A stretch of 59,772 nt of DNA from Sphingomonadales bacterium (GCA_004173185.1 SEFZ01000027.1:1-59772), one strand, 5' to 3'. Positions 7,450 through 15,893 are shown, counted from the stretch's first letter. A program made the numbers and translations. Notes: generated from the sequence alone by a model not told the origin.

Positions 7450-7875
7450 TCAGGCGGGCGACCAGCCCGGCGCAGCCAGTTCGAACCCGGCAAAATCGAA
7501 CCCCGGCACGACGATACAGCTTACCAAGGTCCAGCCCGCGCCTGCTTCCGCGGCCTGCCAGCAGCCGCTCGGCACGCGCGCCTGCGGTGCCTCGTCCGCC
7601 AGCACATTGCCGCCCAGCGTCACGCTCACGATCGTCCCATCTTCGCCCTCGATATGCAGCGTCAGCGGTGCGCCCGCATGCCACAGCCACAATTCCTCGG
7701 CATCGACACGGTGCCAGTGCGAGCGCTGGCCTGCCTCCAGCAGAAAGTGGATCGCCGTCCCCGCCGCCCGCGTGTCGGGCTCGGCATCCGCCCGCCACGT
7801 CTCGCGATACCAGCCGCCCTCGGGATGCGGCGCCAGCCCCAGCGCCGCGATGATCTGTTCCGCACTCTGCATCAT
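7450..7875 (-). CDS. DUF985 cupin-fold protein
   Basis: A 141-residue cytoplasmic protein of the DUF985 (PF06172, yeast YML079w-like) cupin family. The N-terminus IIAALGLAPHPEGGWYRETW and the core HFLLEAGQRSHWHRVDAEE are characteristic, with SHWHR supplying candidate metal ligands. SGCWQAAEAG and FELAAPGW match the second half. Plant and yeast relatives have suggested roles in sugar-nucleotide or auxin-related binding, but bacterial function is unknown. An AAAGGA site precedes two consecutive ATGs; either could be used. Confidence 0.88.
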   Translation of the reverse strand: MMQSAEQIIAALGLAPHPEGGWYRETWRADAEPDTRAAGTAIHFLLEAGQRSHWHRVDAEELWLWHAGAPLTLHIEGEDGTIVSVTLGGNVLADEAPQARVPSGCWQAAEAGAGWTLVSCIVVPGFDFAGFELAAPGWSPA

Positions 7876-8007
7876 CGATTCCTTTGGGGCAGCCTGAACG
7901 CCATACTAACGCGCTGTAAGATTCGGTTCATGCAACTTGCACCGGATGCGCAACGTTACGCTACCGGTTCTCGCAATTCCCCCTGCGAATCAAATTGGAG
8001 CAATACC

Positions 8008-8367
8008 ATGCGTAAACTCATTTTCGCGCTCGTCGCGTCGTCGCTGGCGGTGCCCACCGTCGCAATTCCCACGGCATCCGCAAAGGCCGGTCTGTCTGCG
8101 CCTTTGTCGGTCGCGGCCTATGATCAGCAGCGCCGCAAGCGCAACAACCACAAATATCGCGAATGGCGCGGCAAGGACGGCAAGCGCTATTGCCGCCGTT
8201 CGGACGGCACGACCGGTCTGGTCGTCGGCGCAGTCGGCGGCGCATTGGTCGGCCGCACCATCGATACTCGCGGTGATCGCAGCGCCGGCACCGTAATCGG
8301 CGCGCTCGCCGGTGGCCTTGCCGGCCGCGAGATCGAGCGCGGCAACGATCGCAATCGCTGCCGCTAA
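8008..8367 (+). CDS. Secreted glycine-zipper 2TM protein, paralogue of 5272-5685
   Basis: A 119-residue protein with a Sec signal peptide (MRKLIFALVASSLAVPTV..., predicted cut after ASA near residue 25). A basic stretch (QQRRKRNNHKYREWRGK) is followed by RRSDGTTGLVVGAVGGALVG and further Gly/Ala zipper sequence ending DRNRCR. The RRSDGTTGL core and the C-terminal Arg-Cys-Arg are shared with the lipoprotein at 5272-5685, but this copy has no lipobox. The start has TTGGAG upstream and the gene ends at a strong terminator. It is probably an envelope protein of the 17-kDa antigen family. Confidence 0.85.
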   Translation: MRKLIFALVASSLAVPTVAIPTASAKAGLSAPLSVAAYDQQRRKRNNHKYREWRGKDGKRYCRRSDGTTGLVVGAVGGALVGRTIDTRGDRSAGTVIGALAGGLAGREIERGNDRNRCR

Positions 8368-8374
8368 GTTTGGA

Positions 8375-8400
8375 GGGCCCGCCCGCGTGGCGGGCCCTTT
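8375..8400 (+). terminator. Rho-independent terminator
   Basis: GGGCCCGCC (8375-8383) pairs perfectly with GGCGGGCCC (8389-8397) across loop CGCGT and is followed by TTT. It ends the glycine-zipper gene at 8008-8367. Confidence 0.88.
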
Positions 8401-8443
8401 ATCGCAAGCACGCAATTAACCTCCGGGCGCTATAGCGACGTGC

Positions 8444-9637
8444 ATGCTCCGCCTGCTCGTGCTCTCGACCCTCTTCCCAGACGTTACGCGTCCCCGCTTC
8501 GGCAGCTTTGTCGAGCGCCAGTCGCTATCGTTGGCCGAACGCGCCGATACCGAGGTCCGTGTCGTCGCACCGCTGGGTATTCCACCCTGGCCGATCCGCA
8601 TCCTGCCGCGTTACGGCGCGCTTTCCGCTTTGCCTGCGCGGGAGAATTGGAAGGGGCTGGAAGTCTATCGCCCTCGCTTCCTCAACCTGCCGATCACCGG
8701 CGGCCGCTTTCACGCCCCTGCACTGATCGAAGCGTTGACCCCGGCGATAGAACAGATCCGCAAGGATTTCCCTTTCGACGTCATCGCCGCCGAATTCTTC
8801 TTCCCGGACGGTGTCGCAGCGGTCGAGCTCGGCCGCCGCCTGGGCGTACCGGTGTCGATCAAGGCACGCGGATCGGACATCCATAGCTGGGGCCACAAAC
8901 CCCTCACCGGCGAACAGGTCCGCGCAGCGGGCCGCGCTGCAGACGGGATGCTCTCGGTCAGCGAAGCGATGCGCGATGATATGATCGCGATGGGCATGCC
9001 CGGCGAGCGCATCCACGCGATCATCACCGGCGTAGATCTCGAACGCTTCACCCCCTGTGACCGCGCGGAAGCCAAGGCCGCGCTCACGATCTCCGGGCCG
9101 CTAATCCTCTCGGTCGGGGCGCTGATCCCGCTCAAGGGGCACGACATCCTCCTCCAGGCTATCTCGACCATGCCCGGCGTCACGCTCTGCATCGCGGGCG
9201 AGGGGCCGGAGCGCGAGCGGCTCACCGGCCTGATCGCGAAGCTCGGGCTGGAGGATCGCGTCCGCCTGCTCGGCAACATCCCCCATGCCGATCTCTCCCG
9301 CTATCTCGCCGCTGCCGATGCGATGGCGCTGGCATCCGAACGCGAAGGGCTCGCCAATGCCTGGCTCGAAGCACTGGCAAGCGGCACGCCAGTGGTGATC
9401 CCCGATGTCGGCGGCGCGCGTCAGGTTGTGCGCGATGCCGTTGCCGGGCGTATTGTTGACCGCACGCCCGAGGCATTTGCCGCCGGCATCGCCGATATCC
9501 TCGCCGATCCGCCCGCCGCCGATGCGGTTCGCGCCACCGTCGCGCCCTTCACCTGGTCCGCAAATGCCGAGAAATTACACGGCTATTTCAAGCATCTGGT
9601 CAGCGGGCATGGAAAAGGTCTAGTCTCCACCAGTTGA
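8444..9637 (+). CDS. Glycosyltransferase family 4 protein
   Basis: A 397-residue cytoplasmic or membrane-associated GT-B glycosyltransferase. The N-terminal domain begins LRLLVLSTLFPDVTRPRFGSF, typical of acceptor-binding domains. The donor-binding domain has LSVGALIPLKGHDILLQA and the GT4 EX7E signature in SEREGLANAWLEALASGTPVV. Donor and acceptor sugars cannot be told. No polysaccharide cluster surrounds it; the neighbours are a glycine-zipper gene and a Lys/Ala/Pro-rich gene, so it may act in glycolipid or exopolysaccharide synthesis from an isolated locus. Confidence 0.9.
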   Translation: MLRLLVLSTLFPDVTRPRFGSFVERQSLSLAERADTEVRVVAPLGIPPWPIRILPRYGALSALPARENWKGLEVYRPRFLNLPITGGRFHAPALIEALTPAIEQIRKDFPFDVIAAEFFFPDGVAAVELGRRLGVPVSIKARGSDIHSWGHKPLTGEQVRAAGRAADGMLSVSEAMRDDMIAMGMPGERIHAIITGVDLERFTPCDRAEAKAALTISGPLILSVGALIPLKGHDILLQAISTMPGVTLCIAGEGPERERLTGLIAKLGLEDRVRLLGNIPHADLSRYLAAADAMALASEREGLANAWLEALASGTPVVIPDVGGARQVVRDAVAGRIVDRTPEAFAAGIADILADPPAADAVRATVAPFTWSANAEKLHGYFKHLVSGHGKGLVSTS

Positions 9638-9657
9638 GACACGCGCGGAGACAGACC

Positions 9658-10158
9658 ATGGCGAAAGAACCGAAGAGCGGATCGATCCTTCCCAAGAGCA
9701 TCGCGGGAGCAAAGCTGCCCAAGGAAATCCGAAAGAAGCTCATCGATCTCGCAAAGCATCCGGTCGTCGCCGATCTGCTCGCCGCCGGACTGGTAGCGCT
9801 CGCCGCGAAACTCAAGAACGAACCCAAGGTTCAGGCCGCAGCCGCCAAGGCACGCACCAAGGCTGCGGATGTCGCTGCCGAAGTGGCCGAAGCTGCCGCA
9901 GGCGTAGCCGCCGCAGTCGCCCAGCCCGCTGGAACGACGTCCGCCGCGACTGCGCCCGCCGGAACCACGCCTGCCGTAAAACGCGTCCGCAAGTCGGCAG
10001 CCGCCCCGGCAGCAACCCCACCGGCAAAGGCAGCGGCCAAGCCAGCCTCCAAGCCCAAAACCCCCGCGAAGCCCAAGGCCCCTGCCAAGCCGAAAGCCGC
10101 CGCCAAGCCAAAGGCAGCCGCCAAGCCCAAGGCGGCTCCCAAGCCAAAGACAGCCTGA
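9658..10158 (+). CDS. Lys/Ala/Pro-rich protein with helical N-terminus
   Basis: A 166-residue protein. The first 50 residues are ordinary sequence (ILPKSIAGAKLPKEIRKKLIDLAKHP, then an Ala/Leu-rich helix). The rest is increasingly Ala/Lys/Pro-rich, ending in near-perfect repeats of AKPKAA and PKPKTA (about residues 125-166), like H1-type DNA-compacting tails. The start ATG 9658 has GGAG upstream. The stop codon lies inside a palindrome shared with the convergent hydrolase gene. Composition resembles the protein at 4450-5202, but it has no clear membrane segment. Nucleic-acid binding is inferred from charge only. Confidence 0.7.
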   Translation: MAKEPKSGSILPKSIAGAKLPKEIRKKLIDLAKHPVVADLLAAGLVALAAKLKNEPKVQAAAAKARTKAADVAAEVAEAAAGVAAAVAQPAGTTSAATAPAGTTPAVKRVRKSAAAPAATPPAKAAAKPASKPKTPAKPKAPAKPKAAAKPKAAAKPKAAPKPKTA

Positions 10159-10211
10159 TCCCCCGCTAAACCCGCGCGGGATTAGCCGCGCGGCAAAGCG
10201 GAGGGGGATCA
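10156..10211. terminator. Bidirectional palindrome containing both converging stop codons
   Basis: TGATCCCCC (10156-10164) pairs with GGGGGATCA (10203-10211), extended inside by GCT/AGC and by GC-rich inner repeats. The TGA of the plus-strand gene and the TGA of the minus-strand gene are both in the outer stem. It probably serves as terminator for both transcripts. Confidence 0.6.
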
Positions 10212-11303
10212 TTGCTTCGCGGCCCAGGCCTTTGCCTGCGTCTCCGCCAGCGCGATCAGATCGCCCTGTGCGATGTTCATATCGATCAGGTGCAGGCCCC
10301 ACGACGCCAATATGTCGCCGCCCACGTCATCGATGCGTGGATCGGCGGGAACGGCGTTGGTGGTCATGGCCAGATAATGGAAGCCGCCCTTCCGCACGCA
10401 TTCCGTTGAGAGCAAGCCCGGCACGCTGACGAACGGTGTCGTCACCGGCCTGCCGTCGCTGGTCCAGCGCGGCGCAGCCGCCGCGCCTAACAGACTGCCC
10501 GAAGCCACGAGATAATTATGCGTCACGGCCTTGCCGCCGCCAAGCGCGGCCGGGTTGGTGCATGCGGCCTCGCTGCCCGGCCGGTCGCCCTTGGCGAAGC
10601 GGCTGTCGGCGGGCGGCGGGGTTTCGGCGCGAAACGTGGTATAGCTGACAATACAGCCGGTCTGGTTCGCGGCGTGGCACAACGGCACGGTCTTGTAGAG
10701 GCCCACATCCTGCCCCTCCAGCACCGGGATAGTGCTGCCGATCAGCATCGCCGAGATTATCAGTTTCTGCGCGCGCTTGCCCTCGATCGCGCGGCCAATC
10801 AGTTGGCTGAGCACGCTCGACCCCTGGCTATGCCCGATCAGCACGACCCCGCGGCCCTTATTGTCGTTCGCCAGATAGTCGTTCCACGCCGCCTCGACAT
10901 CGCGATACGCCATCGCGCGATCGACAGTCGGCCCGCCCCCGGTCAAATTCGCGCGCAACGCAGTCAGCGTCACCTGGCGATACATGGGCGCGAACACCCG
11001 GCACTTGGCGGTAAAGCGCGCCGCCTGAAACTGGATCACCCGCAGTTCTTCGGGTCCGGGGTTCAGATCGCTGTTCGGCGTCCTATCCAGCGAGACCGTC
11101 GGGTAGACGTAGAAACAGTCAAACTTGGCGTCCGTCGCCGCCTTGAACTTCTCGATGGTACGGGTGCCATTGGCGGCGATCACCGTCGTGGTGAGGTCCT
11201 GCGTGCAGGCATCTTGCCGGCCGGGTCGACACAGCCAGTTGGCCGCCTGCCGATAATCGGGATCGGGCGAGACGGCGGCAAGCGCGAGTGCAAGCGTCAG
11301 CAT
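10209..11303 (-). CDS. DUF3089 alpha/beta-hydrolase, probably secreted
   Basis: A 364-residue protein with a short N-terminal hydrophobic signal (MLTLALALAAVSP). DFxxYP-type sequence FDCFYVYPTVS and the nucleophile elbow GVVLIGHSQGSSVL (about residue 155) place it in the DUF3089 family of serine hydrolases. Six or more Cys residues (for example NWLCRPG, DACTQD, PLCHAANQTGC) fit a periplasmic, disulfide-bonded enzyme. A lipase or esterase activity is inferred from the fold; the substrate is unknown. The start has AGGAGAGG upstream. Confidence 0.85.
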   Translation of the reverse strand: MLTLALALAAVSPDPDYRQAANWLCRPGRQDACTQDLTTTVIAANGTRTIEKFKAATDAKFDCFYVYPTVSLDRTPNSDLNPGPEELRVIQFQAARFTAKCRVFAPMYRQVTLTALRANLTGGGPTVDRAMAYRDVEAAWNDYLANDNKGRGVVLIGHSQGSSVLSQLIGRAIEGKRAQKLIISAMLIGSTIPVLEGQDVGLYKTVPLCHAANQTGCIVSYTTFRAETPPPADSRFAKGDRPGSEAACTNPAALGGGKAVTHNYLVASGSLLGAAAAPRWTSDGRPVTTPFVSVPGLLSTECVRKGGFHYLAMTTNAVPADPRIDDVGGDILASWGLHLIDMNIAQGDLIALAETQAKAWAAKQ

Positions 11304-11364
11304 GGAAAGCCTCTCCTGTTTGGAGCGATCCTAGCTGCCTCTTGCGATCCGTCCAGCGGCGCAA

Positions 11365-11736
11365 TCAGTCGAGCGGGTAGAGTGCCCCAGCGATCCAGCG
11401 CAATTCGGCGCGTAATACGCCCCAGGCCCGGGCAGCCGCGCGGCTGTCCATCGCTTCCAGCCCGATGCCCTGCGCGGTCAGCGCCTTTACCAGCGCGACC
11501 GGTGGCCGGCGCATCGCCGCGCCCGTGCCGAGCAACAGGAATTCGGGTTTCGGGTTCAGCGCCAGCAACTCGGCCAGATCGCCCTCGCCCAGCGCCTCCA
11601 ATGGCGGTGGAACCCAGCCATCGGCGCGCTCGGGGGTGATCAGCAGCCCTTCATAGACGCCGCCATCCACCTTGAACCCGCGCCCTGAAAAGCCGGCAAT
11701 CACCGGCCCTTCGGCGCCACTGCGGTTCATTTCCAT
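11365..11736 (-). CDS. Mth938-like domain protein
   Basis: A 123-residue cytoplasmic protein of the Mth938/DUF498 fold (related to human NDUFAF3 and AAMDC). It shows VIAGFSGRGFKVDGGVYEGLLITP, then ELLALNPKPEFLLLGTGA and GLEAMDSRAAARAWGVL, all typical of the family. ATG 11736 lies four bases after the stop of secF with TAAGG upstream, so it is the last gene of the yajC-secD-secF operon. This gene order recurs in alphaproteobacteria. Its role is unclear; mitochondrial homologues help assemble complex I. Confidence 0.9.
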   Translation of the reverse strand: MEMNRSGAEGPVIAGFSGRGFKVDGGVYEGLLITPERADGWVPPPLEALGEGDLAELLALNPKPEFLLLGTGAAMRRPPVALVKALTAQGIGLEAMDSRAAARAWGVLRAELRWIAGALYPLD

Positions 11737-11740
11737 GGCC

Positions 11741-12703
11741 TTACTTGGCCCGTGGCCCCACGCGCTCGGCGCCGGCGGCAACGCTCTTATCCTCGTTAAA
11801 GCCCGGCTTGAGCCCCAGCGTGATCAGCAGCGACGACGAAACATAGATCGACGAATAGGTGCCGACGACGATGCCCAGCATCATCGCTGCGGTGAACCCA
11901 CGCAGCACATGGCCGCCGAAGATCAGCAGTGCGCCAAGGGCCAGCATGATCGTCACCGTGGTCATCACCGTGCGCGGCAGGGTTTCGTTGACCGAGAGAT
12001 CGATCAGCTCCTTCATTCCCATCTTGCGATATTTGCGCATATTTTCGCGGATGCGGTCATCGATCACCATCTTGTCGTTGATCGAATAGCCGACGATCGT
12101 CAGCACCGCGGCGACGATGTTCAGGTCGAACACCATTTGGGTGAGCGCGAAAAAGCCGACGGTCATGATCACGTCGTGGATGATCGCGACTGCGGTCGAG
12201 ACGCCGAACTGCCATTCGTATCGCAGCCATGAGAAGATCGCGATGCCGAAGATCGCGAGGAACACCGCAAGGATGCCCTTGTTGATCAGCTCGCCCGAAA
12301 CCTTGCCCGAGACGGTCGAATAATTGCTGAAAGTCGCGCCGGGAAATTTGGTCGCAAGCGCAACCTTCACCTTTTCGACCATCACGTTGACTGCGTTGGC
12401 ATCGCTGTTTTCGGGCACCGGCAGGCGCACCGTCACGGTGTTGGCGCCGCCGAGCTGCTGGAGCGTCGCTTCACCGAGCCCGAGATTGTTGACCGTCGAG
12501 CGCACCTCATCAAGCGGCGGAGCCGTGACGAACTTCTCTTCGATCGAGACGCCGCCGACGAAATCCACGCCCATGTTGAGCCCGCGCGTAAGCGCCAGCG
12601 CAATTGCCGCGATCGTCAGCAGGATGGTGAGCCCGAACGCGATGTGCCGAACCTTTACGAAGCCGATGTTCGTATTGTCGGGGACGATCTTTAGAAGCCG
12701 CAT
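11741..12703 (-). CDS. secF: Protein translocase subunit SecF
   Basis: A 320-residue inner-membrane protein with six predicted membrane segments and one periplasmic domain. The first segment is followed by RGLNMGVDFVGGVSIEEKF, and the cytoplasmic signature SINDKMVIDDRIRENMRKY lies near residue 210. SecF pairs with SecD to use the proton gradient for late steps of Sec export. It starts 12 bases downstream of secD and leads directly into the Mth938-like gene. Confidence 0.97.
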   Translation of the reverse strand: MRLLKIVPDNTNIGFVKVRHIAFGLTILLTIAAIALALTRGLNMGVDFVGGVSIEEKFVTAPPLDEVRSTVNNLGLGEATLQQLGGANTVTVRLPVPENSDANAVNVMVEKVKVALATKFPGATFSNYSTVSGKVSGELINKGILAVFLAIFGIAIFSWLRYEWQFGVSTAVAIIHDVIMTVGFFALTQMVFDLNIVAAVLTIVGYSINDKMVIDDRIRENMRKYRKMGMKELIDLSVNETLPRTVMTTVTIMLALGALLIFGGHVLRGFTAAMMLGIVVGTYSSIYVSSSLLITLGLKPGFNEDKSVAAGAERVGPRAK

Positions 12704-12715
12704 GGGTCGCGTGCC

Positions 12716-14305
12716 TTAAATGTTGATGTCGGTGGGGCGGTTCTTCCGCGCCCACATCGAAACGAGCAGACGGGTGAACACCACCGAAGTGAAGACCGAG
12801 CTGGCGATACCGATCAGCAGCACCACCGCGAAGCCGCGGATCGGTCCCGATCCGAGGATGAACATGATCCCGCCGGCAATGGCATGGGTCACGTTGGCTT
12901 CGAAGATCGTCCGGCTCGCTTCCTTATACCCAAACTCGATCGCCTGGGTCACGTTGCGGCCGCGCCGCCGCTCTTCGCGGATACGCTCGTTGATCAGCAC
13001 GTTGGCGTCCACCGCGGTGCCGATCGTCAGCACGAAGCCGGCGATACCGGGCAGCGTCAGCGTCGCAGTGAGCATGCCCATCACCGCAAGGATGATCAGC
13101 ACGTTGATCGTCACCGCCAGCGTCGCATAGACGCCGAAGCGGCCATAAGTGAGGATCATGAAGCTGATCACCAGAATGATCGCAATGATCGACGCCGTGA
13201 CGCCCGCCTTGATCGAGTCCGCGCCCAGCTCGGGGCTGACCGTGTTCTCGGAAACGACCTTCAGTTCGATCGGCAGCTTGCCCGAGCGCAGTGCGATCGC
13301 CAGCTGGTTGGCGCTCTCGACGGTGAAACCGCCCGAGATCGTCGCGCTGCCGCCTAGGATCGGCTCGTTGATATTGGGCGCCGAGATCACTTCATTGTCG
13401 ACGATGATCGCGAACGGCTTGCCGGTATTTTCCTGCGTCACCTTGGCGAAGCGCTTGGAACCCGCGCCATCGAGGCTGATCGCCACATCGGGGCGACCCT
13501 GCTGATCGAACGACTGTGTCGCGTTGAGCAGCATGCCGCCGTCGATCATCACGGTGCGGAACACGGCGATCGGGCCGCCGGCGCTCGGATAATTCAGCAC
13601 CTGGCTGCCCGGAGGCACCTGGCCCGCCGCGATCATCTCAGGCGTGACGCTGGTATCGACCAGCTTGAATTCAAGCTTGGCGGTCTTGCCGAGCAGTTCC
13701 TTGAGCTGGGTCGGGTTCTGAAGCCCCGGCACCTGCACGACGATTCGGTTGGAACCCTCGCGGATCACGGTCGGCTCGAGCGTGCCGAGCGCGTTGATGC
13801 GCTTGTCGACGATCTCGCGCGCGTCGTTCATCGCTTCTTCGAGCTTGGCGTTCGTGCCCACCCCGGTCGGGGTCAGCGTGAACTGAGTCGAATTGACGAC
13901 AGCGATATCCCAATCGCGCTGGCCGGTGGTGCCCACGCCGTTGGTCAGCGGCAGCAATTTCTCACGCGCCGCATCGACCTTGGACGGATCGCGGACCATG
14001 AAGGTCACCTTGCCGTCCTGCACCGAAATGTCGCCGATCTCGACGCGCGGCGAACGCTGCATGTCGAGCCGAACCTGATCGCGCATCGTCTCGAGTCGTG
14101 ACTGAGCCACGCCGCTGGTGTCGCCTTCGAGCAGCAGATAGCTGCCGCCCGCCAGATCGAGGCCCAGATTGATCGCCGGCTTGGGGATCCAACTGGGCCA
14201 TGAGTCGCGCTGATTCTGCGAGAAGAAACTCGGAATCGCCAACGCGATCATGATCGCTAGGCCGATGAAGATCGACAGCCGTTTCCAGCGTGGAAAGTCC
14301 AGCAT
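12716..14305 (-). CDS. secD: Protein translocase subunit SecD
   Basis: A 529-residue SecD with one N-terminal membrane segment, a large periplasmic domain and five C-terminal segments. Diagnostic motifs are INLGLDLAGGSYLLLEGD near residue 46 and GTAVDANVLINERIREE in the fourth segment region. Length is typical of alphaproteobacteria. Its ATG shares one base with the stop of yajC (TGATG), indicating translational coupling. Confidence 0.97.
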   Translation of the reverse strand: MLDFPRWKRLSIFIGLAIMIALAIPSFFSQNQRDSWPSWIPKPAINLGLDLAGGSYLLLEGDTSGVAQSRLETMRDQVRLDMQRSPRVEIGDISVQDGKVTFMVRDPSKVDAAREKLLPLTNGVGTTGQRDWDIAVVNSTQFTLTPTGVGTNAKLEEAMNDAREIVDKRINALGTLEPTVIREGSNRIVVQVPGLQNPTQLKELLGKTAKLEFKLVDTSVTPEMIAAGQVPPGSQVLNYPSAGGPIAVFRTVMIDGGMLLNATQSFDQQGRPDVAISLDGAGSKRFAKVTQENTGKPFAIIVDNEVISAPNINEPILGGSATISGGFTVESANQLAIALRSGKLPIELKVVSENTVSPELGADSIKAGVTASIIAIILVISFMILTYGRFGVYATLAVTINVLIILAVMGMLTATLTLPGIAGFVLTIGTAVDANVLINERIREERRRGRNVTQAIEFGYKEASRTIFEANVTHAIAGGIMFILGSGPIRGFAVVLLIGIASSVFTSVVFTRLLVSMWARKNRPTDINI

Positions 14306-14649
14306 CAGTCGTTCGCGGGTTTGCCGCCGAGCGGCTGCACACTCTGCAGCGTCGACTTCACGGCGCGAACGCCCTTCACCGTGCTGCTGAGGTCGAGCTC
14401 GACTTCATCGTCGGTAACCTTGGTCACCTTGCCGATCAGCCCGCCCGCAGTGACGACGGTGTCGCCCTTCTTGACCGAGTTAACCGATGCCTGAAGCTCC
14501 TTCATCCGCTTTTGCTGCGGACGGATCATCAGAAAATAAAAGACCACAAAGATCAGGACGAGCGGCAACAACGAAACGATAGCGCCCATGGCGCCGCCGC
14601 CTTGGCCTGCCGCGCCTGCGGCCTGTGCATATGCTGGCGAGATGAACAT
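14305..14649 (-). CDS. yajC: Preprotein translocase accessory subunit YajC
   Basis: A 114-residue protein with an N-terminal periplasmic part and a single membrane segment (VSLLPLVLIFVVFYFLMI, about residues 29-46). The YajC signature RPQQKRMKE follows, then a cytoplasmic domain with GDTVVTAGGLIGKVTKV. It is first in the minus-strand yajC-secD-secF-Mth938 operon and belongs to the SecDF-YajC complex. The promoter should lie in 14650-14807, where I see no clear consensus. Confidence 0.96.
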   Translation of the reverse strand: MFISPAYAQAAGAAGQGGGAMGAIVSLLPLVLIFVVFYFLMIRPQQKRMKELQASVNSVKKGDTVVTAGGLIGKVTKVTDDEVELDLSSTVKGVRAVKSTLQSVQPLGGKPAND

Positions 14650-14807
14650 GGCTTCCCGAATGGCTGGAGAGTGAGGCGGAAACCGCCCCTTTCAAGCGGC
14701 GCGCGCTAACATGCGTGAAGAGCAGGCGCAACTGCCTTGCATCCTCGCGCGGACCGTCCTAGAGGCCCCTCCCCTGAGCCCGCGACGTTGCGGGGCAGGT
14801 CTCTGGT

Positions 14808-14884
14808 CGGGGCGTAGCGCAGCCTGGTAGCGCATCACACTGGGGGTGTGGGGGTCGCAGGTTCGAATCCTGTCGCCCCGACCA
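14808..14884 (+). tRNA. tRNA-Pro (anticodon GGG)
   Basis: A 77-base cloverleaf with acceptor stem CGGGGCG/CGCCCCG, D-arm GCGC/GCGC, and anticodon stem TCACA/TGTGG with loop CTGGGGG giving anticodon GGG. The T-arm is GCAGG-TTCGAAT-CCTGT and CCA is encoded. It reads proline CCC (and CCU by wobble). Confidence 0.96.
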
Positions 14885-15039
14885 ATTGAGATCCTGCATC
14901 GGACCTTTCCCCAAAAGGCCGAAAATCCGGGCGAGGCGCGCATCGCCGACGCTTTCGTGCGAATCACCATCCTTCATCCAAATGGATGAAAAAGGGCCGA
15001 GCGGTTTCCCGCCCGGCCATTCGCCCCCTTTTCGAGCGA

Positions 15040-15423
15040 TTAGCTGGCGAGCAACATCTCGAGCGATGCCGCTCCCTTTTCGGTAAGATACACCACGGTG
15101 CTGCGCCGATCGGCCGGGTGCGAGCGGCGCGCGACATAGCCGCGGTCCTCCAGCGTGCCGAGATGCCGCTTGGCGGTGGTGCTGGGCGCTCCGCTGCCGA
15201 TGCAGGCCGAGGTGACGCTTACTGCCTGCCCCTCTGCCTTGCGGACATAAAGGTCGAGCAGCATTTCCCAGGTGGGATCGCCGCAATCGAGCCCCGGCAT
15301 TACTTCGCGCCGGCGCCGAAGTACGGTGAGGAGCTGCGTCGCCTTGACGACCGCTTTGTCCTGCCCGCGCGCGCCGCTTTCGACGACGCTAAAGTCGCGC
15401 GAAACCGTGAGCGCCTGGATCAA
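15040..15423 (-). CDS. Winged-helix (MarR-type) transcriptional regulator
   Basis: A 127-residue protein. After LLTVLRRRREVMPGLDCGDPTWEMLLDLYVRKAEG comes a winged helix: SVTSACIGSGAPSTTAKRHLGTLEDRGYV as the HTH and wing entry, then RRSHPADRRSTVVYLTEKG as the wing, as in MarR-like regulators common in sphingomonads. The frame is open far upstream but overlaps the next gene. TTG 15423 overlaps the stop of that gene as TTGA, which fits translational coupling. No usable ATG exists before the conserved region. Targets are unknown. Confidence 0.75.
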   Translation of the reverse strand: MIQALTVSRDFSVVESGARGQDKAVVKATQLLTVLRRRREVMPGLDCGDPTWEMLLDLYVRKAEGQAVSVTSACIGSGAPSTTAKRHLGTLEDRGYVARRSHPADRRSTVVYLTEKGAASLEMLLAS

Positions 15424-15851
15424 TTCCGGGCGATCATTGCGCTCCGATTGTGAAAGGTTCCCACCGCAAGCGCAAACAGGACTGGGAATGCCCAGAAAGG
15501 TTGCACCGAGGCGTAGGCTTCCGCCAACATCGATGGGTGATATATCCGAGCTACGTGGGTGAAGGTCCCCACTAAGTGCGCTGCTGCTGCCCATAACGGC
15601 CAAAATCTCCTGGAGCGCTGCACGATCATCAGGAGGAAGACGAGATAGATCACGTCGACTACCATCACCGAATATTGCGGTTCCCGGTAGCGTGCGTCCT
15701 GGACCGCTGCTGCGACCAAGGAAGCTGCGGCAGCGACGATAAAGCCCGCTGCTGCCGCCCGCTCATCTCTTCCGCCCCATATCAGCGCTGCTGCGCAGAT
15801 CGTGAGCCCGACGAATACATAAAGTACTGAAGCGGCGAGGAGGAGACTCAT
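15420..15851 (-). CDS. Small four-helix membrane protein, unknown function
   Basis: A 143-residue, very hydrophobic protein with about four membrane segments: VLYVFVGLTICAAALIWG, AAGFIVAAAASLVAAA, VMVVDVIYLVFLLMIVQ, and a final AFPVLFALAVGTF. Histidines and Arg in HVARIYHPS lie between the last two. I do not recognise the family. Its stop overlaps the start of the MarR-type regulator by four bases, so the two are probably one operon; the regulator may control or sense through this protein, which is inference. Confidence 0.7.
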   Translation of the reverse strand: MSLLLAASVLYVFVGLTICAAALIWGGRDERAAAAGFIVAAAASLVAAAVQDARYREPQYSVMVVDVIYLVFLLMIVQRSRRFWPLWAAAAHLVGTFTHVARIYHPSMLAEAYASVQPFWAFPVLFALAVGTFHNRSAMIARN

Positions 15852-15893
15852 GCAATCACCCGACCACGTAGAGCCCCTCTGGTCAACCGCGAC

